Origin: a bacterium
Lineage (GTDB): Bacteria; Verrucomicrobiota; Verrucomicrobiae; Limisphaerales; J093
Length of the DNA stretch: 8,052 nucleotides
Direction of reading: 5' to 3'
NCBI GenBank assembly: GCA_021839785.1
Contig: JAKCAB010000678.1
Span: 1-8,052, forward strand
The position numbers and the translations under genes were made by a program. Positions 6,444-8,052 of this stretch are shown one piece after another (positions within the stretch are counted from its first letter, which is position 1; each line of letters opens with the position of its first letter). Below the pieces are notes generated by a model. It saw only the letters and a list, made by a program, of their open reading frames with translations, was not told where the DNA came from and did no database searches.

Positions 6444-8052
6444 ATGAGGAATGTCCCGCTTGGCCGGAGAGCGTGGGTGACAGGGTTGGCCTGCCTGGCG
6501 GCAGCCGGGCTGCTGCTTTGGGCGGCCTGGCAATGCCAGGCTCAACCGGTGACTCCTCCCACGCTGCAAATCGAGCGGAGTTCTCCCCAGCAGGTGGTGC
6601 TGGCCTGGCCGGCGTCCGCCTCGGGGTTTGTCCTGGAAACCACCTCGGACGTTGGAGGCATCATTCCGTGGGACATGGTTGCCGCTTCACCGGTGCAACA
6701 AGGCGCCGACCTGACGGTGACGCAGGACATCGCCCAAGGCACCCGTTATTACCGGCTGCGATACGTCGGCACCGCGCTGCCGTTGACCACGGTGGTGGGC
6801 AGTTCGCCGATGCCGGGCGAGGATGAAGTGGCCGTGACGCGCGAAACGGTCCTTTATTTCAGCGCGCCACTGGCGACCGACACTCTCCTGACCAACAGCC
6901 AATTCTACGCCGAGTTCGGCGGTCGCAAGATTCTTTCCCGCGTCGAGATTGCCTCCGATCGTCGCAAGGCGAGCCTGTTTTATCTGGAAAACCTCCCCGC
7001 CGGCTCGCGCGTGCAAGTCACTTTCGACGGCAACGCGGTGAAAGACCAGTACGGCAACGCACTGGACGCCGATGGCGACGGAGTCGCGGGCGGTGTCTTC
7101 AAAATGTTCTTCGACACGTTTAGCACCGTCTCGGTGGGACAAACGGCCGTGATCGGCCACGTGTACGCGTCCCAGTTGGTGCCCGACCCGAACGGGACGG
7201 GGAACACCGTGAACCAGCCGCTGGAAGGCGTCACCGTCACCGTGGACGGCGCCGAAGAAACCCTGCGAACCACTACGGACGCGCAAGGCTTCTTCAAGCT
7301 CCAGCCCTCGCCTTCCGGGCGGTTCTTTGTCCACGTCGATGGCCGCACTGCGGTGGGCAGCCAGTGGCCCACCGGACAGTATTATCCATTCGTCGGCAAA
7401 GCCTGGGAGGCTGTGGCTGGGGTGGAAACCAACCTGGCCGGCGGCAACGGCGAAATCTACCTGCCGCTGATTCCCGCCGACACGCTCAAGCCCGTGAGCG
7501 CCACGGTGCCCACCGAAATCACCTTCCCGCCCTCGGTGATCGCCAGCAACGCGGTGCTCAACGGCGTGTCGATCACGGTCCCGCCGAACGATCTTTTCGA
7601 CAATTCCGGTCAACGTGGCGGGCGCGTCGGCATCGCCCCGGTTTCGCCAGACCGCCTGCCGGAGCCGCTGCCGCCGGGGCTGAGCCTGCCGCTCGTCATC
7701 ACAATTCAGACCGACGGCCCGCTGAACTTCGATCAGCCGGTGCCTGTGCGTTTCCCCAACCTACCCGACCCGGTCACTGGCCAAAAACTGCCGCCCGGCG
7801 CCAAGAGCGCGCTGTGGAGCTTCAACCACAAGTCCGGCAAATGGGAAATCCAAGGGCCGATGACCGTCACCGCCGACGGCAACTTCATCGTTTCCGACGC
7901 TGGCGTTGGAGTGCGCCAACCCGGCTGGCATGGATCGGCCCCCGGCACGCCACCCGGCGGCCCGCCGCCTTCCGGGCCGTGCAGTTCCAGCCAAGGCGCG
8001 GGCTGTGCGCTGAGCCTGCTGACCGGTGCGTTGGATTGCGGCCCTTGGATTT
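6444..8052 (+). CDS. Large secreted multidomain protein, N-terminal part (3' end outside window)
   Basis: The frame is open from ATG 6444 to the right edge, 536 residues so far. A signal peptide (RR at 8-9, hydrophobic 12-29, likely cleavage after A33) is followed by four regions. Residues 41-108 form a short beta domain of the kind repeated in Verrucomicrobia secreted proteins (VLAWPASASGFVLETT, ending YYRLR). About 109-216 resembles a bacterial Ig-like Big_5 domain (VLYFSAPL, VTFDGNAVKDQYGNALD, then DADGDG). About 234-299 looks like a carboxypeptidase-regulatory/Cna-B-like domain (PLEGVTVTVDG, TTTDAQGFFKL). About 354-497 is a ZU5-like region ending in WSFNHKSGKWE, then VSDAGVGVRQPGWHG (483-497). 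A Pro/Gly linker and three cysteines (513, 521, 532) follow. This order is reminiscent of the N-terminal parts of Rhs/YD-repeat or giant adhesin proteins, but no YD repeats are in view. No ribosome-binding site precedes the ATG. CDS status is firm; the final function is inference. Confidence 0.88.
   Translation, partial: MRNVPLGRRAWVTGLACLAAAGLLLWAAWQCQAQPVTPPTLQIERSSPQQVVLAWPASASGFVLETTSDVGGIIPWDMVAASPVQQGADLTVTQDIAQGTRYYRLRYVGTALPLTTVVGSSPMPGEDEVAVTRETVLYFSAPLATDTLLTNSQFYAEFGGRKILSRVEIASDRRKASLFYLENLPAGSRVQVTFDGNAVKDQYGNALDADGDGVAGGVFKMFFDTFSTVSVGQTAVIGHVYASQLVPDPNGTGNTVNQPLEGVTVTVDGAEETLRTTTDAQGFFKLQPSPSGRFFVHVDGRTAVGSQWPTGQYYPFVGKAWEAVAGVETNLAGGNGEIYLPLIPADTLKPVSATVPTEITFPPSVIASNAVLNGVSITVPPNDLFDNSGQRGGRVGIAPVSPDRLPEPLPPGLSLPLVITIQTDGPLNFDQPVPVRFPNLPDPVTGQKLPPGAKSALWSFNHKSGKWEIQGPMTVTADGNFIVSDAGVGVRQPGWHGSAPGTPPGGPPPSGPCSSSQGAGCALSLLTGALDCGPWI

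Noticed and set aside
6522..6548. Possible lipoprotein lipobox at C31 of the secreted protein
   Set aside because: The residues before the cysteine (AWQC) do not fit a lipobox, which needs a small residue at -1. Ordinary signal-peptidase cleavage after A33 fits better.
6687..7613. - strand open frame (about 308 codons) opposite the secreted protein
   Set aside because: The + strand frame encodes a signal peptide and recognisable beta-domain patterns. The opposite frame has none and contains the usual Arg/His/Gly bias.
1..8052. tRNA, rRNA, CRISPR array, insertion sequence or attachment site
   Set aside because: No regularly spaced direct repeats, transposase-like protein, terminal inverted repeats or cloverleaf-like segment was seen when reading both strands.

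Overview
The window looks like chromosomal DNA from a GC-rich bacterium, most likely a member of the Verrucomicrobiota (Limisphaerales/Pedosphaera-like) or a close PVC relative. This is inferred from three things: high GC; a secreted PQQ-like propeller fragment opening with an ENWPQFRGP signature; and a large secreted protein whose first domain has the 'WPASASGFVLETT ... YYRLR' pattern common in that phylum. No marker gene here proves it.

Layout, left to right. Positions 1-120 are the 3' end of an unidentified + strand gene. A 132-base convergent spacer with two GC-rich hairpins follows. On the - strand, 253-2319 encodes a full-length single-chain transketolase. A 122-base divergent spacer separates it from a + strand pair: 2442-2864 encodes an exported but drastically shortened PQQ-like beta-propeller protein, and 2861-4378 encodes a polytopic membrane protein of unknown function whose GTG start overlaps the propeller's stop codon. 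Converging on these from the - strand is argA (N-acetylglutamate synthase, 5008-6318), followed 18 bases later by a YkuD-type L,D-transpeptidase (4408-4989). After a divergent spacer carrying a clear TTGACA box, a + strand gene starts at 6444 and runs off the right edge. Its first 536 residues are a signal peptide followed by several beta-sandwich-like domains, and it resembles the N-terminal part of very large surface or Rhs-like proteins.

How the genes work together. Transketolase (pentose phosphate/carbon metabolism) and ArgA (first step of arginine synthesis) are housekeeping enzymes. The L,D-transpeptidase belongs to cell-wall cross-linking and probably shares a transcript with argA. The propeller/membrane pair is probably translationally coupled, but its role is unknown. 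No mobile element, CRISPR array, tRNA or rRNA was seen.

The points most worth a second look are the propeller that seems to have lost its middle, the uncharacterised membrane protein with a repeated WW...FGA...GG...LGWG motif, the uncertain start of argA (a strong ribosome-binding site with an ATG lies out of frame just upstream), the L,D-transpeptidase with no visible export signal, and the multidomain secreted protein cut by the window edge.
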